From Antitrichia curtipendula (Eukaryota > Streptophyta > Bryopsida > Hypnales > Leucodontaceae), in the NCBI GenBank assembly GCA_951230915.1, contig OX579637.1, positions 5,146,001 to 5,210,000 on the forward strand: 64,000 bases of DNA, in the 5' to 3' direction. The notes beneath the pieces were generated by a model. It searched no databases. It was not told the origin of the DNA and saw only the letters and a list, made by a program, of their open reading frames with translations. The position numbers were made by a program, and so were the translations under genes. Shown here piece by piece: positions 35,301 through 49,740 of this stretch. Each line of letters starts with the position of its first letter. The first letter of the stretch is position 1.

Positions 35301-36640
35301 AATTTGTTGGCCATTTGACGAGTTCAAAAAACTGAACAAGTTGTAAACAATCCCCACATGTAGAATCCGTGTGGGGATTCCATTCTTGCCGCAATATGCT
35401 AATTTTATTATGTGAATGAAATATTAAAAGAATTCGCCATGCCTTGTACTTTAGGGATCCAAATTCAAATGTCATGGAATTTGTTGGCCATTTGACGAGT
35501 TCAAAAAAATGTACAAGTTGTAAATAATCCCCACATGTAGAGTCTATGTGGGGATTCCATTCTTGCCGCAATATGCTAGTTTTATTATATGAATGAAATA
35601 TTAAAAGAATTCGCATTCCCTGTACTCTGGGGATCCAAATTCAAATGACATAGAATTTGTTGGCCATTTGACGAATTCAAAAAAATGTACAAGTTGTAAA
35701 TAATTTCCACATGTAGAATCCATGTGGAGATTCCATTCTTTCCGCAATATGCTAGTTTCATTACACAAATGAGATACTAAAAGAAGACCCCATCCCCTGT
35801 ACTTTGGGGATCCAAATTCAAATGTCATGAAATTTGTTGGCCATTTCACAAGTTCAAAAAACTGTACAAGTTGTAAATAATCTCCACATGAAGAATCCAT
35901 GTGGGGATTCCATTCTTGACGCAATATGCTAGTTTAATTACACAAATGAGATACTAAAAGAATTCCCCATCCCCTGTACTTTGGGGATCCAAATTCAAAT
36001 GTCATAGAATTTGTTGGCCATTTGACGAGTTCAAAAAACTGAACAAGTTGTAAACAATCCCCACATGTAGAATCCGTGTGGGGATTCCATTCTTGCCGCA
36101 ATATGCTAATTTTATTATGTGAATGAAATATTAAAAGAATTCGCCATGCCTTGTACTTTAGGGATCCAAATTCAAATGTCATGGAATTTGTTGGCCATTT
36201 GACGAGTTCAAAAAAATGTACAAGTTGTAAATAATCCCCACATGTAGAGTCCATGTGGGGATTCCATTCTTGCCGCAATATGCTAGTTTTATTATATGAA
36301 TGAAATATTAAAAGAATTCGCTTTCCCTGTACTCTGGGGATCCAAATTCAAAGGACATAGAATTTGTTGGCCATTTGACGAGTTCAAAAAAATGTACAAG
36401 TTGTAAATAATTTCCACATGTAGAATCCATGTGGAGATTCCATTCTTTCCGCAATATGCTAGTTTCATTACACAAATGAGATACTAAAAGAAGACCCCAT
36501 CCCCTGTACTTTGGGGATCCAAATTCAAATGTCATGGAATTTGTTGGCCATTTCACAAGTTCAAAAAACTGTAAAAGTTGTAAATAATCCCCACATGAAG
36601 AATCCATGTGGGGATTCCATTCTTGCCGCAATATGCTAGA
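32400..36640. repeat. Tetramer higher-order repeat, 707 bp, with one expanded unit
   Basis: The private word ATCCGTGTGGGG occurs at 32,891, 33,598, 34,658, 35,365 and 36,072. Spacings are 707, 1,060, 707 and 707 bp, so one unit has gained two monomers. Each unit holds one TTCGCATTCCC or TTCGCTTTCCC monomer (176 bp), one GAAGACCCC monomer, one CATGAAGAATCC monomer and one CATGCCTTGTACTTTAGGG monomer. This is the most regular HOR in the window. Confidence 0.88.
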
Positions 36641-38229
36641 TTAATTACACAAATGAGATACTAAAAGAATCCCCCATCCCCTGTACTTTGGGGATCCAAA
36701 TTCAAATGTCATAGAATTTGTTTGCCATTTCACAAGTTCAAAAAACTGTAAAAGTTGTAAATAATTTCCACATGTAGAATCCATGTGGGGATTCCATTCT
36801 TTCCGCAATATGCTAGTTTTATTATGTGAATGAAATATTAAAAGAATTCGCCATGCCCTGTACTCTGGGGATCTAAATTCAAATGTCATAGAATTTGTTG
36901 GCCATTTGACAAGTTCAAAAAAATGTACAAGTTGTAAACAATCCCCACATGTTGAATCTATGTCGAGATTCCATTCTTGCCGCAATATGCTAATTTTATT
37001 ATGTGAATGAAATATTAAAAGAATTCGCCATGCCTTGTACTTTAGGGATCCAAATTCAAATGTCATGGAATTTGTTGGCCATTTGACAAGTTCAAAAAAA
37101 TGTACAAGTTGTAAATAATCCCCACATGTAGAGTCCATGTGGGGATTCCATTCTTGCCGCAATATGCTAGTTTTATTATATGAATGAAATATTAAAAGAA
37201 TTTGCTTTCCCTGTACTCTGGGGATCCAAATTCAAAGGACATAGAATTTGTTGGCCATTTGACGAGTTCAAAAAATGTACAAGTTGTAAATAATTTCCAC
37301 ATGTAGAATCCATGTGGAGATTCCATTCTTTCCGCAATATGCTAGTTTCATTACACAAATGAGAGACTAAAAGAAGACCCCATCCCCTGTACTTTGGGGA
37401 TCCAAATTCAAATGTCATGGAATTTGTTGGCCATTTCACAAGTTCAAAAAACTGTAAAAGTTGTAAATAATCCCCACATGAAGAATCCATGTGGGGATCC
37501 CATTCTTGCCGCAATATGCTAGATTAATTACACAAATGAGATACTAAAAGAATCCCCCATAACCTGTACTTTGGGGATCCAAATTCAAATGTCATAGAAT
37601 TTGTTGGCCATTTGACGAGTTCAAAAAACTGTACAGGTTGTAAATAATCCCCACATGTAGAATCCATGTGGGGATTCCATTCTTGCCGCAATATGCTAGT
37701 TTTATTATGTGAATGAAATATTAAAAGAATTCGCCATGCCCTGTACTCTGGAGATCCAAATTCAAATGTCATACAATTTGTTGGCCATTTGACGAGTTCA
37801 AAAAAATGTACAAGTTGTGAATAATCCCCACATGTAGAATCCATGTAGGGATCCATTCTTGCCGCAATATGCTAGTTTTATTATGTGAATGAAATATTAA
37901 AAGAATCCCCCAAGCCCTGTACTTTAAGGATCCAAATTCAAATGTCATAGAATTTGTTGGCCATTTGACGAGTTCAAAAAAATGTATAAGTTGTAAATAA
38001 TCCCCACATGTAGAATCCATGTGGGGATTCCATTCTTGCCGCAATATGCTAGTTTTATTATATGAATGAAATATTAAAAGAATTCGCTTTCCCTGTACTC
38101 TGGGGATCCAAATTCAAATGACATAGAATTTGTTGGCTATTTGACGAGTTCAAAAAAATGTACAAGTTGTAAATAATTTCCACATGTAGAATCCATGTGG
38201 AGATTCCATTCTTTCCGCAATAAGCTAGT

Positions 38230-41214
38230 TTAATTACACAAATGAGATACTAAAAGAATCCCCCATCCCCTGTACTTTGGGGTTCCAAATTCAAATGTTA
38301 TAGAATTTGTTGGCCATTTGACAAATTCAAAAAAATGTACAAGTTGTAAACAATCCCCACATGTTGAATCTATGTCGAGATTCCATTCTTGCCGCAATAT
38401 GCTAAGTATTTGACGGGAATGAAAGATTAAAGGGATTCGGCATGGCGTGTATTTTAAGGATCCAAATTCAAATGTCATAGAATTTGTTTGCCATTTGACG
38501 AGTTCAAAAAACTGTACAAGTTGTGAACAATCCCTACATGTTGAATCTATGTCGAGATTCCATTTTTGCCGCAATATGCTAATTTTATTATGTGAATGAA
38601 ATATTAAAAGAATTCGCCATGCCTTGTACTTTAGGGATCCAAATTCAAATGTCATGGAATTTGTTGGCCATTTGACGAGTTCAAAAAAATGTACAAGTTG
38701 TAAATAATCCCCACATGTAGAGTCCATGTGGGGATTCCATTCTTGCCGCAATATGCAGGTTTTATTATATGAATGAAATATTAAAAGAATTCGCTTTCCC
38801 TGTACTCTGGGGATCCAAATTCAAATGACATAGAATTTGTTGGCCATTTGACGAGTTCAAAAAAATGTACAAGTTGTAAATAATTTCCACATGTAGAATC
38901 CATGTGGAGATTCCATTCTTTCCGCAATATGCTAGTTTCATTACACAAATGAGATACTAAAAGAAGACCCCATCCCCTGTACTTTGGGGATCCAAATTCA
39001 AATGTCATGGAATTTGTTGGCCATTTCACAAGTTCAAAAAACTGTACAAGTTGTAAATAATCCCCACATGAAGAATCCATGTGGGGATTCCATTCTTGTC
39101 GCAATATGCTAGTTTAATTACACAAATGAGATACTAGAAGACTCCCCCATCCCCTGTACTTTGGGGATCCAAATTCAAATGTCATAGAATTTGTTGGCCA
39201 TTTGACGAGTTCAAAAAACTGAACAAGTTGTAAATAATTTCCACATGTAGAATCCATGTGGAGATTCCATTCTTTCCGCAATATGCTAGTTTTATTATGT
39301 GAATGAAATATTAAAAGAATTCGCCATGCCCTGTACTCTGGGGATCTAAATTCAAATGTCATAGAATTTGTTGGCCATTTGACAAGTTCAAAAAAATGTA
39401 CAAGTTGTAAACAATCTCCACATGTTGAATCTATGTCGAGATTCCATTCTTGCCGAAATATACTAATTTTATTATGTGAATGAAATATTAAAAGAATTCG
39501 CCATGCCTTGTACTTTAGGGATCCAAATTCAAATGTCATGGAATTTGTTGGCCATTTGACGAGTTCAAAAAAATGTACAAGTTGTAAATAATCCCCACAT
39601 GCAGAGTCCATGTGGGGACTCCATTCTTGCCGCAATATGCTAGTTTTATTATATGAATGAAATATTAAAAGAATTCGCTTTCCCTGTACTCTGGAGAACC
39701 AAATTCAAATGACATAGAATTTGTTGGCCATTTGACGAGTTCAAAAAAATGTACAAGTTGTAAATAATTTCCACATGTAGAATCCATGTGGAGATTCCAT
39801 TCTTTCCGCAATATGCTAGTTTCATTACACAAATGAGATACTAAAAGAAGACCCCATCCCCTGTACTTTGGGGATCCAAATTCAAATGTCATGGAATTTG
39901 TTGGCCATTTCACAAGTTCAAAAAACTGTACAAGTTGTAAATAATCCCCACATGAAGAATCCATGTGGGGATTCCATTCTTGCCGCAATATGCTAGTTTA
40001 ATTACACAAATGAGATACTAAAAGAATCCCCCATAACCTGTACTTTGGGGATCCAAATTCAAATGTCATAGAATTTGTTGGCCATTTGACGAGTTCAAAA
40101 AACTGAACAAGTTGTAAATAATTTCCACATGTACAATCCATGTGGAGATTCCATTCTTTCCGCAATATGCTAGTTTTATTATGTGAATGAAATATTAAAA
40201 GAATTCGCCATGCCCTGTACTCTGGGGATCTAAATTCAAATGTCATAGAATTTGTTGGCCATTTGACAAGTTCAAAAAAATGTACAAGTTGTAAACAATT
40301 TCCACATGTTGAATCTATGTCGAGATTCCATTCTTGCCGAAATATGCTAATTTTATTATGTGAATGAAATAATAAAAGAATTCGCCATGCCTTGTACTTT
40401 AGGGATCCAAATTCAAATGTCATGGACTTTGTTGGCCATTTGACGAGTTCAAAAAAATGTACAAGTTGTAAATAATCCCCACATGTAGAGTCCATGTGGG
40501 GATTCCATTCTTGCCGCAATATGCTAGTTTTATTATATGAATGAAATATTAAAAGAATTCGCTTTCCCTGTACTCTGGGGATCCAAATTCAAATGACATA
40601 GAATTTGTTGGCCATTTGACGAGTTCAAAAAAATGTACAAGTTGTAAATAATTTCCACATGTAGAATCCATGTGGAGATTCCATTCTTTCCGCAATATGC
40701 TAGTTTCATTACACAAATGAGATACTAAAAGAAGACCCCATCCCCTGTACTTTGGGGATCCAAATTCAAATGTCATGGAATTTGTTGGCCATTTCACAAG
40801 TTCAAAAAACTGTACAAGTTGTAAATAATCCCCACATGAAGAATCCATGTGGGGATTCCATTCTTGCCGCAATATGCTAGTTTAATTACACAAATGAGAT
40901 ACTAAAAGAATCCCCCATCCCCTGTACTTTGGGGATCCAAATTCAAATGACATAGAATTTGTTGGCCATTTGACGAGTTCAAAAAAATGTACAAGTTGTA
41001 AATAATTTCCACATGTAGAATCCATGTGGAGATTCCATTCTTTCCGCAATATGCTAGTTTCATTACACAAATGAGATACTAAAAGAAGACCCCATCCCCT
41101 GTACTTTGGGGATCCAAATTCAAATGTCATGGAATTTGTTGGCCATTTCACAAGTTCAAAAAACTGTACAAGTTGTGAATAATCCCCACATGTAGAATCC
41201 GTGTGGGGATCCAT
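38230..41214. repeat. Pentamer higher-order repeat, 884 bp, three copies
   Basis: Homologous units start near 38,230, 39,114, 39,998 and 40,882, 884 bp apart. Each holds one TTCGCTTTCCC monomer (near 38,787, 39,671 and 40,555), then CATTACACAAATGAG and TAATTACACAAATGAG monomers in the same order. The same pentamer recurs at about 43,529-45,630 and 48,301-49,706, so it is the basic unit of this part of the array. Confidence 0.8.
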
Positions 41215-44200
41215 TCTTGCCGCAATATGCTAGTTTTATTATGTGAATGAAATATTAAAAGAATTCGCCATGCCTTGTACTTTAGGGATCCAAATTCAAA
41301 TGTCATAGAATTTGTTGGCCATTTGACGAGTTCAAAAAACTGTACAGGTTGTAAATAATCCCCACATGTAGAATCCATGTGGGGATTCCATTCTTGCCGC
41401 AATATGCTAGTTTTATTATGTGAATGAAATATTAAAAGAATTCGCCATGCCCTGTACTCTGGAGTTCCAAATTCAAATGTCATACAATTTGTTGGCCATT
41501 TGACGAGTTCAAAAAACTGTAGAAGTTGTGAATAATCCCCAGATGTAGAATCCATGTGGGGATCCATTCTTGCCGCAATATGCTAGTTTTATTATGTGAA
41601 TGAAATATTAAAAGAATTCGCTTTCCCTGTACTTTAAGGATCTAAATTCAAATGTCATAGAATTTGTTGGCCATTTGACGAGTTCAAAAAAATGTATAAG
41701 TTGTAAATAATTTCCACATGTAGAATCCATGTGGAGATTCCATTCTTTCCGCAATATGCTAGTTTCATTACACAAATGAGACACTAAAAGGAGACCCCAT
41801 CCCCTGTACTTTGGGGATCCAAATTCAAATGTCATGGAATTTGTTGGCCATTTCACAAGTTCAAAAAACTGAACAAGTTGTAAATAATTTCAACATGTAG
41901 AATCCATGTGGAGATTCCATTCTTTCCGCAATATGCTAGTTTTATTATGTGAATGAAATATTAAAAGAATCCGCCATCCCCTGTACTTTGGGGATCCAAA
42001 TTCAAATGTCATAGAATTTGTTGGCCATTTGACGAGTTCAAAAAAATGTACAAGTTGTAAATAATTCCCACATGTAGAATCCATGTGGAGATTCCATTCT
42101 TTCCGCAATATGCTAGTTTCATTACACAAATGAGATACTAAAACAAGACCCCATCCCCTGTACTTTGGGGATCCAAATTCAAATGTCATGGAATTTGTTG
42201 GCCATTTCACAAGTTCAAAAAACTGTACAAGTTGTGAATAATCTCCACATGTAAAAACCGTGTGGGGATCCATTCTTGCCGCAATATGCTAGTTTTATTA
42301 TGTGAATGAAATATTAAAAGAATTTGCTTTCCCTGTACTCTGGGGATCCAAATTCAAATGACATAGAATTTGTTGGCCATTTGACGAGTTCAAAAAAATG
42401 TACAAGTTGTAAATAATTTCCACATGTAGAATCCATGTGGAGATTCCATTCTTTCCGCAATATGCTAGTTTCATTACACAAATGAGATACTAAAAGAATC
42501 CCCCATAACCTGTACTTTGGGGATCCAAATTCAAATGTCATGGAATTTGTTGGCCATTTCACAAGTTCAAAAAACTGTACAAGTTGTGAATAATCCCCAC
42601 ATGTAGAATCCGTGTGGGGATCCATTCTTGCCGCAATATGCTAGTTTTATTATGTGAATGAAATATTAAAAGAATTCGCCATGCCTTGTACTCTGGAGTT
42701 CCAAATTCAAATGTCATACAATTTGTTGGCCATTTGAGGAGTTCAAAAAACTGTAGAAGTTGTGAATAATCCCCAGATGTAGAATCCATGTGGGGATCTA
42801 TTCTTGCCGCAATATGCTAGTTTTATTATGTGAATGAAATATTAAAAGAATCCGCCATGCCCTGTACTCTGGAGTTCCAAATTCAAATGTCATACAATTT
42901 GTTGGCCATTTGAGGAGTTCAAAAAACTGTAGAAGTTGTGAATAATCCCCAGATGTAGAATCCATGTGGGGATCCATTCTTGCCGCAATATGCTAGTTTT
43001 ATTATGTGAATGAAATATTAAAAGAATCCGCCATGCCCTGTACTTTAAGGATCCAAATTCAAATGTCATAGAATTTGTTGGCCATTTGACGAGTTCAAAA
43101 AAATGTATAAGTTGTAAATAATTTCCACATGTAGAATCCATGTGGAGATTCCATTCTTTCCGCAATATGCTAGTTTCATTACACAAATAAGACACTAAAA
43201 GGAGACCCCATCCCCTGTACTTTGGGGATCCAAATTCAAATGTCATGGAATTTGTTGGCCATTTCACAAGTTCAAAAAACTGAACAAGTTGTAAATAATT
43301 TCAACATGTAGAATCCATGTGGAGATTCCATTCTTTCCGCAATATGCTAGTTTTATTATGTGAATGAAATATTAAAAGAATCCCCCATCCCCTGTACTTT
43401 GGGGATCCAAATTCAAATGTCATGGAATTTGTTGGCCATTTCACAAGTTCAAAAAACTGTACAAGTTGTAAATAATCCCCACATGAAGAATCCATGTGGG
43501 GATTCCATTCTTGCCGCAATATGCTAGTTTAATTACACAAATGAGATACTAAAAGAATCCCCCATAACCTGTACTTTGGGGATCCAAATTCAAATGTCAT
43601 AGAATTTGTTGGCCATTTGACGAGTTCAAAAAACTGAACAAGTTGTAAATAATTTCCACATAACGAATCCATGTGGGGATTCCATTCTTTCCGCAATATG
43701 CTAGTTTTATTATGTGAATGAAATATTAAAAGAATTCGCCATGCCCTGTACTCTGGGGATCTAAATTCAAATGTCATAGAATTTGTTGGCCATTTGACAA
43801 GTTCAAAAAAATGTACAAGTTGTAAACAATCCCCACATGTTGAATCTATGTCGAGATTCCATTCTTGCCGCAATATGCTAATTTTATTATGTGAATGAAA
43901 TATTAAAAGAATTCGCCATGCCTTGTACTTTAGGGATCCAAATTCAAATGTCATGGACTTTGTTGGCCATTTGACGAGTTCAAAAAAATGTACAAGTTGT
44001 AAATAATCCCCACATGTAGAGTCCATGTGGGGATTCCATTCTTGCCGCAATATGCTAGTTTTATTATATGAATGAAATATTAAAAAAATTCGCTTTCCCT
44101 GTACTCTGGAGAACCAAATTCAAATGACATAGAATTTGTTGGCCATTTGACGAGTTCAAAAAAATGTACAAGTTGTAAATAATTTCCATATGTAGAATCC

Positions 44201-46005
44201 ATGTGGAGATTCCATTCTTTCCGCAATATGCTAGTTTCATTACACAAATGAGATACTAAAAGAAGACCCCATCCCCTGTACTTTGGGGATCCAAATTCAA
44301 ATGTCATGGAATTTGTTGGCCATTTCACAAGTTCAAAAAACTGTACAAGTTTTAAATAATCCCCACATGAAGAATCCATGTGGGGATTCCATTCTTGTCG
44401 CAATATGCTAGTTTAATTACACAAATGAGATACTAGAAGACTCCCCCATCCCCTGTACTTTGGGGATCCAAATTCAAATGTCATAGAATTTGTTGGCCAT
44501 TTGACGAGTTCAAAAAACTGAACAAGTTGTAAATAATTTCCACATGTACAATCCATGTGGAGATTCCATTCTTTCCGCAATATGCTAGTTTTATTATGTG
44601 AATGAAATATTAAAAGAATTCGCCATGCCCTGTACTCTGGGGATCTAAATTCAAATGTCATAGAATTTGTTGGCCATTTGACAAGTTCAAAAAAATGTAC
44701 AAGTTGTAAACAATCTCCACATGTTGAATCTATGTCGAGATTCCATTCTTGCCGAAATATGCTAATTTTATTATGTGAATGAAATATTAAAAGAATTCGC
44801 CATGCCTTGTACTTTAGGGATCCAAATTCAAATGTCATGGACTTTGTTGGCCATTTGACGAGTTCAAAAAAATGTACAAGTTGTAAATAATCCCCACATG
44901 TAGAGTCCATGTGGGGATTCCATTCTTGCCGCAATATGCTAGTTTTATTATATGAATGAAATATTAAAAGAATTCGCTTTCCCTGTACTCTGGGGATCCA
45001 AATTCAAATGACATAGAATTTGTTGGCCATTTGACGAGTTCAAAAAAATGTACAAGTTGTAAATAATTTCCACATGTAGAATCCATGTGGAGATTCCATT
45101 CTTTCCGCAATATGCTAGTTTCATTACACAAATGAGATACTAAAAGAAGACCCCATCCCCTGTACTTTGGGGATCCAAATTCAAATGTCATGGAATTTGT
45201 TGGCCATTTCACAAGTTCAAAAAACTGTACAAGTTGTAAATAATCCCCACATGAAGAATCCATGTGGGGATTCCATTCTTGCCGCAATATGCTAGTTTAA
45301 TTAAACAAATGAGATACTAAAAGAATCCCCCATCCCCTGTACTTTGGGGATCCAAATTCAAATGACATAAAATTTGTTGGCAATTTGACGAGTTCAAAAA
45401 AATGTACAAGTTGTAAATAATTTCCACATGTAGAATCCATGTGGAGATTCCATTCTTTCCGCAATATGCTAGTTTCATTACACAAATGAGATACTAAAAG
45501 AAGACCCCATCCCCTGTACTTTGGGGATCCAAATTCAAATGTCATGGAATTTGTTGGCCATTTCACAAGTTCAAAAAACTGTACAAGTTGTGAATAATCT
45601 CCACATGTAGAATCCGTGTGGGGATCCATTCTTGCCGCAATATGCTAGTTTTATTATGTGAATGAAATATTAAAAGAATTCGCCATGCCTTGTACTTTAG
45701 GGATCCAAATTCAAATGTCATAGAATTTGTTGGCCATTTGACGAGTTCAAAAAACTGTACAGGTTGTAAATAATCCCCACATGTAGAATCCATGTGGGGA
45801 TTCCATTCTTGCCGCAATATGCTAGTTTTATTATGTGAATGAAATATTAAAAGAATTCGCCATGCCCTGTACTCTGGAGTTCCAAATTCAAATGTCATAC
45901 AATTTGTTGGCCATTTGACGAGTTCAAAAAACTGTAGAAGTTGTGAATAATCCCCAGATGTAGAATCCATGTGGGGATCCATTCTTGTCGCAATATGCTA
46001 GTTTT
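39670..46005. repeat. Large duplication at 4,415 bp (25 monomers)
   Basis: The segment about 39,670-41,590 matches about 44,085-46,005. Four rare markers share the 4,415-bp offset: CTGGAGAACC (39,691 and 44,106), GTACAATCCATG (40,131 and 44,546), CATGGACTTTG (40,421 and 44,836) and GGAGTTCCAAATTC (41,461 and 45,876). Some intervening variants do not follow: CCATAACCTG at about 40,031 matches 43,562 instead, which suggests local conversion between pentamers after the duplication. Confidence 0.8.
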
Positions 46006-49000
46006 ATTATGTGAATGAAATATTAAAAGAATCCGCCATGCCCTGTACTTTAAGGATCCAAATTCAAATGTCATAGAATTTGTTGGCCATTTGACGAGTT
46101 CAAAAAAATGTATAAGTTGTAAATAATTTCCACATGTAGAATCCATGTGGAGATTCCATTCTTTCCGCAATATGCTAGTTTCATTACACAAATGAGACAC
46201 TAAAAGGAGACCCCATCCCCTGTACTTTGGGGATCCAAATTCAAATGTCATGGAATTTGTTGGCCATTTCACAAGTTCAAAAAACTGAACAAGTTGTAAA
46301 TAATTTCAACATGTAGAATCCATGTGGAGATTCCATTCTTTCCGCAATATGCTAGTTTTATTATGTGAATGAAATATTAAAAGAATCCCCCATCCCCTGT
46401 ACTTTGGGGATCCAAATTCAAATGTCATGGAATTTGTTGGCCATTTCACAAGTTCAAAAAACTGAACAAGTTGTAAATAATTTCAACATGTAGAATCCAT
46501 GTGGAGATTCCATTCTTTCCGCAATATGCTAGTTTTATTATGTGAATGAAATATTAAAAGAATCCCCCATCCCCTGTACTTTGGGGATCCAAATTCAAAT
46601 GTCATGGAATTTGTTGGCCATTTCACAAGTTCAAAAAAATGTACAAGTTGTAAATAATTTCCACATGTAGAGTCCATGTGGGGATTCCATTCTTGCCGTA
46701 ATATGCTAGTTTTATTATATGAATGAAATATTAAAAGAATTCGCTTTCCCTGTACTCTAGGGATCCAAATTCAAATGACATAGAATTTGTTGGCCATTTG
46801 ACGAGTTCAAAAAAATGTACAAGTTGTAAATAAATTCCACATGTAGAGTCCATGTGGGGATTCCATTCTTGCCGCAATATGCTAGTTTAATTATGTGAAT
46901 GAACTATTAAATGAATTCGCCATGCCCTGTACTTTGGTTATCCAAATTCAAATGTCATGGAATTTGTTGGCCATTTGACAAGTTCAAAACAATGTACGAG
47001 TTGTAAACAATCCCCACATGTTGAATCTATGTCGAGATTCCATTCATGCCGCAATATGCTAGTTTTATTATGTGAATGAAATATTAAAAGAATTCGCTTT
47101 CCCTGTACTCTGGGGATCCAAATCCAAATGACATAGAATTTGTTGGCCATTTGACGAGTTCAAAAAAATGTACAAGTTGTAAATAATTTCCACATGTAGA
47201 ATCCATGTGGAGATTCCATTCTTTCCGCAATATGCTAGTTTCATTACACAAATGAGATACTAAAAGAATCCCCCATCCCCTGTACTTTGGGGATCCAAAT
47301 TCAAATGTCATGGAATTTGTTGGGCAATTGACAAATTCAAAAAAATGTACAAGTTGTAAACAATCCCCACATCTTGAATCTATGTCGAGATTCCATTCTT
47401 GCCGCAATATGCTAATTTTATTATGTGAATGAAATATTAAAAGAATTCGCCATGCCTTGTACTTTAGGGATCCAAATTCAAATGTCATGGAATTTGTTGG
47501 CCATTTGATGAGTTCAAAAAAATGTACAAGTTGTAAATAATCCCCACATGTAGAGACCATGTGGGGATTCCATTCTTGCCGCAATATGCTAGTTTTATTA
47601 TATGAATGAAATATTAAAAGAATTCGCTTTCCCTGTACTCTGGGGATCCAAATCCAAATGACATAGAATTTGTTGGCCATTTGACGAGTTCAAAAAAATG
47701 TACAAGTTGTAAATAATTTCCACATGTAGAATCCATGTGGAGATTCCATTCTTTCCGCAATATGCTAGTTTCATTACACAAATGAGATACTAAAAGAAGA
47801 CCCCATCCCCTGTACTTTGGGGATCCAAATTCAAATGTCATTGAATTTGTTGGGCATTTCACAAGTTCAAAAAAATGTACAAGTTGTAAACAATCCCCAC
47901 ATCTTGAATCTATGTCGAGATTCCATTCTTGCCGCAATATGCTAATTTTATTATGTGAATGAAATATTAAAAGAATTCGCCATGCCTTGTACTTTAGGGA
48001 TCCAAATTCAGATGTCATTGAATTTGTTGGCCATTTGACGAGTTCAAAAAAGTGTACAAGTTGTAAACAATCCCCACATGTAGAATCCATATGGAGATTC
48101 CATTCTTGCCGCAATATGCTAGTTTCATTACACAAATGAGATACTAAAAGAAGACCCCATCCCCTGTACTTTGGGGATCCAAATTCAAATGTCATGGAAT
48201 TTGTTGGCCATTTCACAAGTTCAAAAAACTGTACAAGTTGTAAATAATCCCCACATGAAGAATCCATGTGGGGATTCCATTCTTGCCGCAATATGCTAGT
48301 TTAATTACACAAATGAGATACTAAAAGAATCCCCCATCCCCTGTACTTTGGGCATCCAAATTCAAATGTCATAGAATTTGTTGGCCATTTGACGAGTTCA
48401 AAAAACTGAACAAGTTGTAAATAATTTCCACATAAAGAATCCATGTGGAGATTCCATTCTTTCCGCAATATGCTAGTTTTATTATGTGAATGAAATATTA
48501 AAAGAATTCGCCATGCCCTGTACTCTGGGGATCTAAATTCAAATGTCATAGAATTTGTTGGCCATTTGACAAGTTCAAAAAAATGTACAAGTTGTAAACA
48601 ATCCCCACATGTTGAATCTATGTCGAGATCCCATTCTTGCCGCAATATGCTAATTTTATTATGTGAATGAAATATTAAAAGAATTCGCCATGCCTTGTAC
48701 TTTAGGGATCCAAATTCAAATGTCATGGAATTTGTTGGCCATTTGACGAGTTCAAAAAAATGTACAAGTTGTAAATAATCCCCACATGCAGAGTCCATGT
48801 GGGGATTCCATTCCATCCGCAATATGCTAGTTTTATTATATGAATGAAATATTAAAAGAATTCGCTTTCCCTGTACTCTGGGGATCCAAATTCAAAGGAC
48901 ATAGAATTTGTTGGCCATTTGACGAGTTCAAAAAAATGTACAAGTTGTAAATAATTTCCACATGTAGAATCCATGTGGAGATTCCATTCTTTCCGCAATA

Positions 49001-49740
49001 TGCTAGTTTCATTACACAAATGAGATACTAAAAGAAGACCCCATCCCCTGTACTTTGGGGATCCAAATTCAAATGTCATGGAATTTGTTGGCCATTTCAC
49101 AAGTTCAAAAAACTGTACAAGTTGTGAATAATCCCCACATGAAGAATCCATGTGGGGATTCCATTCTTGCCGCAATATGCTAGTTTAATTACACAAATGA
49201 GATACTAAAAGAATCCCCCATCCCCTGTACTTTGGGGATCCAAATTCAAATGTCATAGAATTTGTTGGCCATTTGACGAGTTCAAAAAACTGAACAAGTT
49301 GTAAATAATTTCCACATGTAGAATCCATGTGGAGATTCCATTCTTTCCGCAATATGCTAGTTTTATTATGTGAATGAAATATTAAAAGAATTCGCCATGC
49401 CCTGTACTCTGGGGATCTAAATTCAAATGTCATAGAATTTGTTGGCCATTTGACAAGTTCAAAAAAATGTACAAGTTGTAAACAATCCCCACATGTTGAA
49501 TCTATGTCGAGTTTCCATTCTTGCCGCAATATGCTAATTTTATTATGTGAATGAAATATTAAAAGAATTCGCCATGCCTTGTACTTTAGGGATCCAAGTT
49601 CAAATGTCATGGAATTTGTTGGCCATTTAACGAGTTCAAAAAAATGTACAAGTTGTAAATAATTCCCACATGTAGAGTCCATGTGGGGATTCCATTCTTG
49701 CCGCAATATGCTAGTTTTATTATATGAATGAAATATTAAA

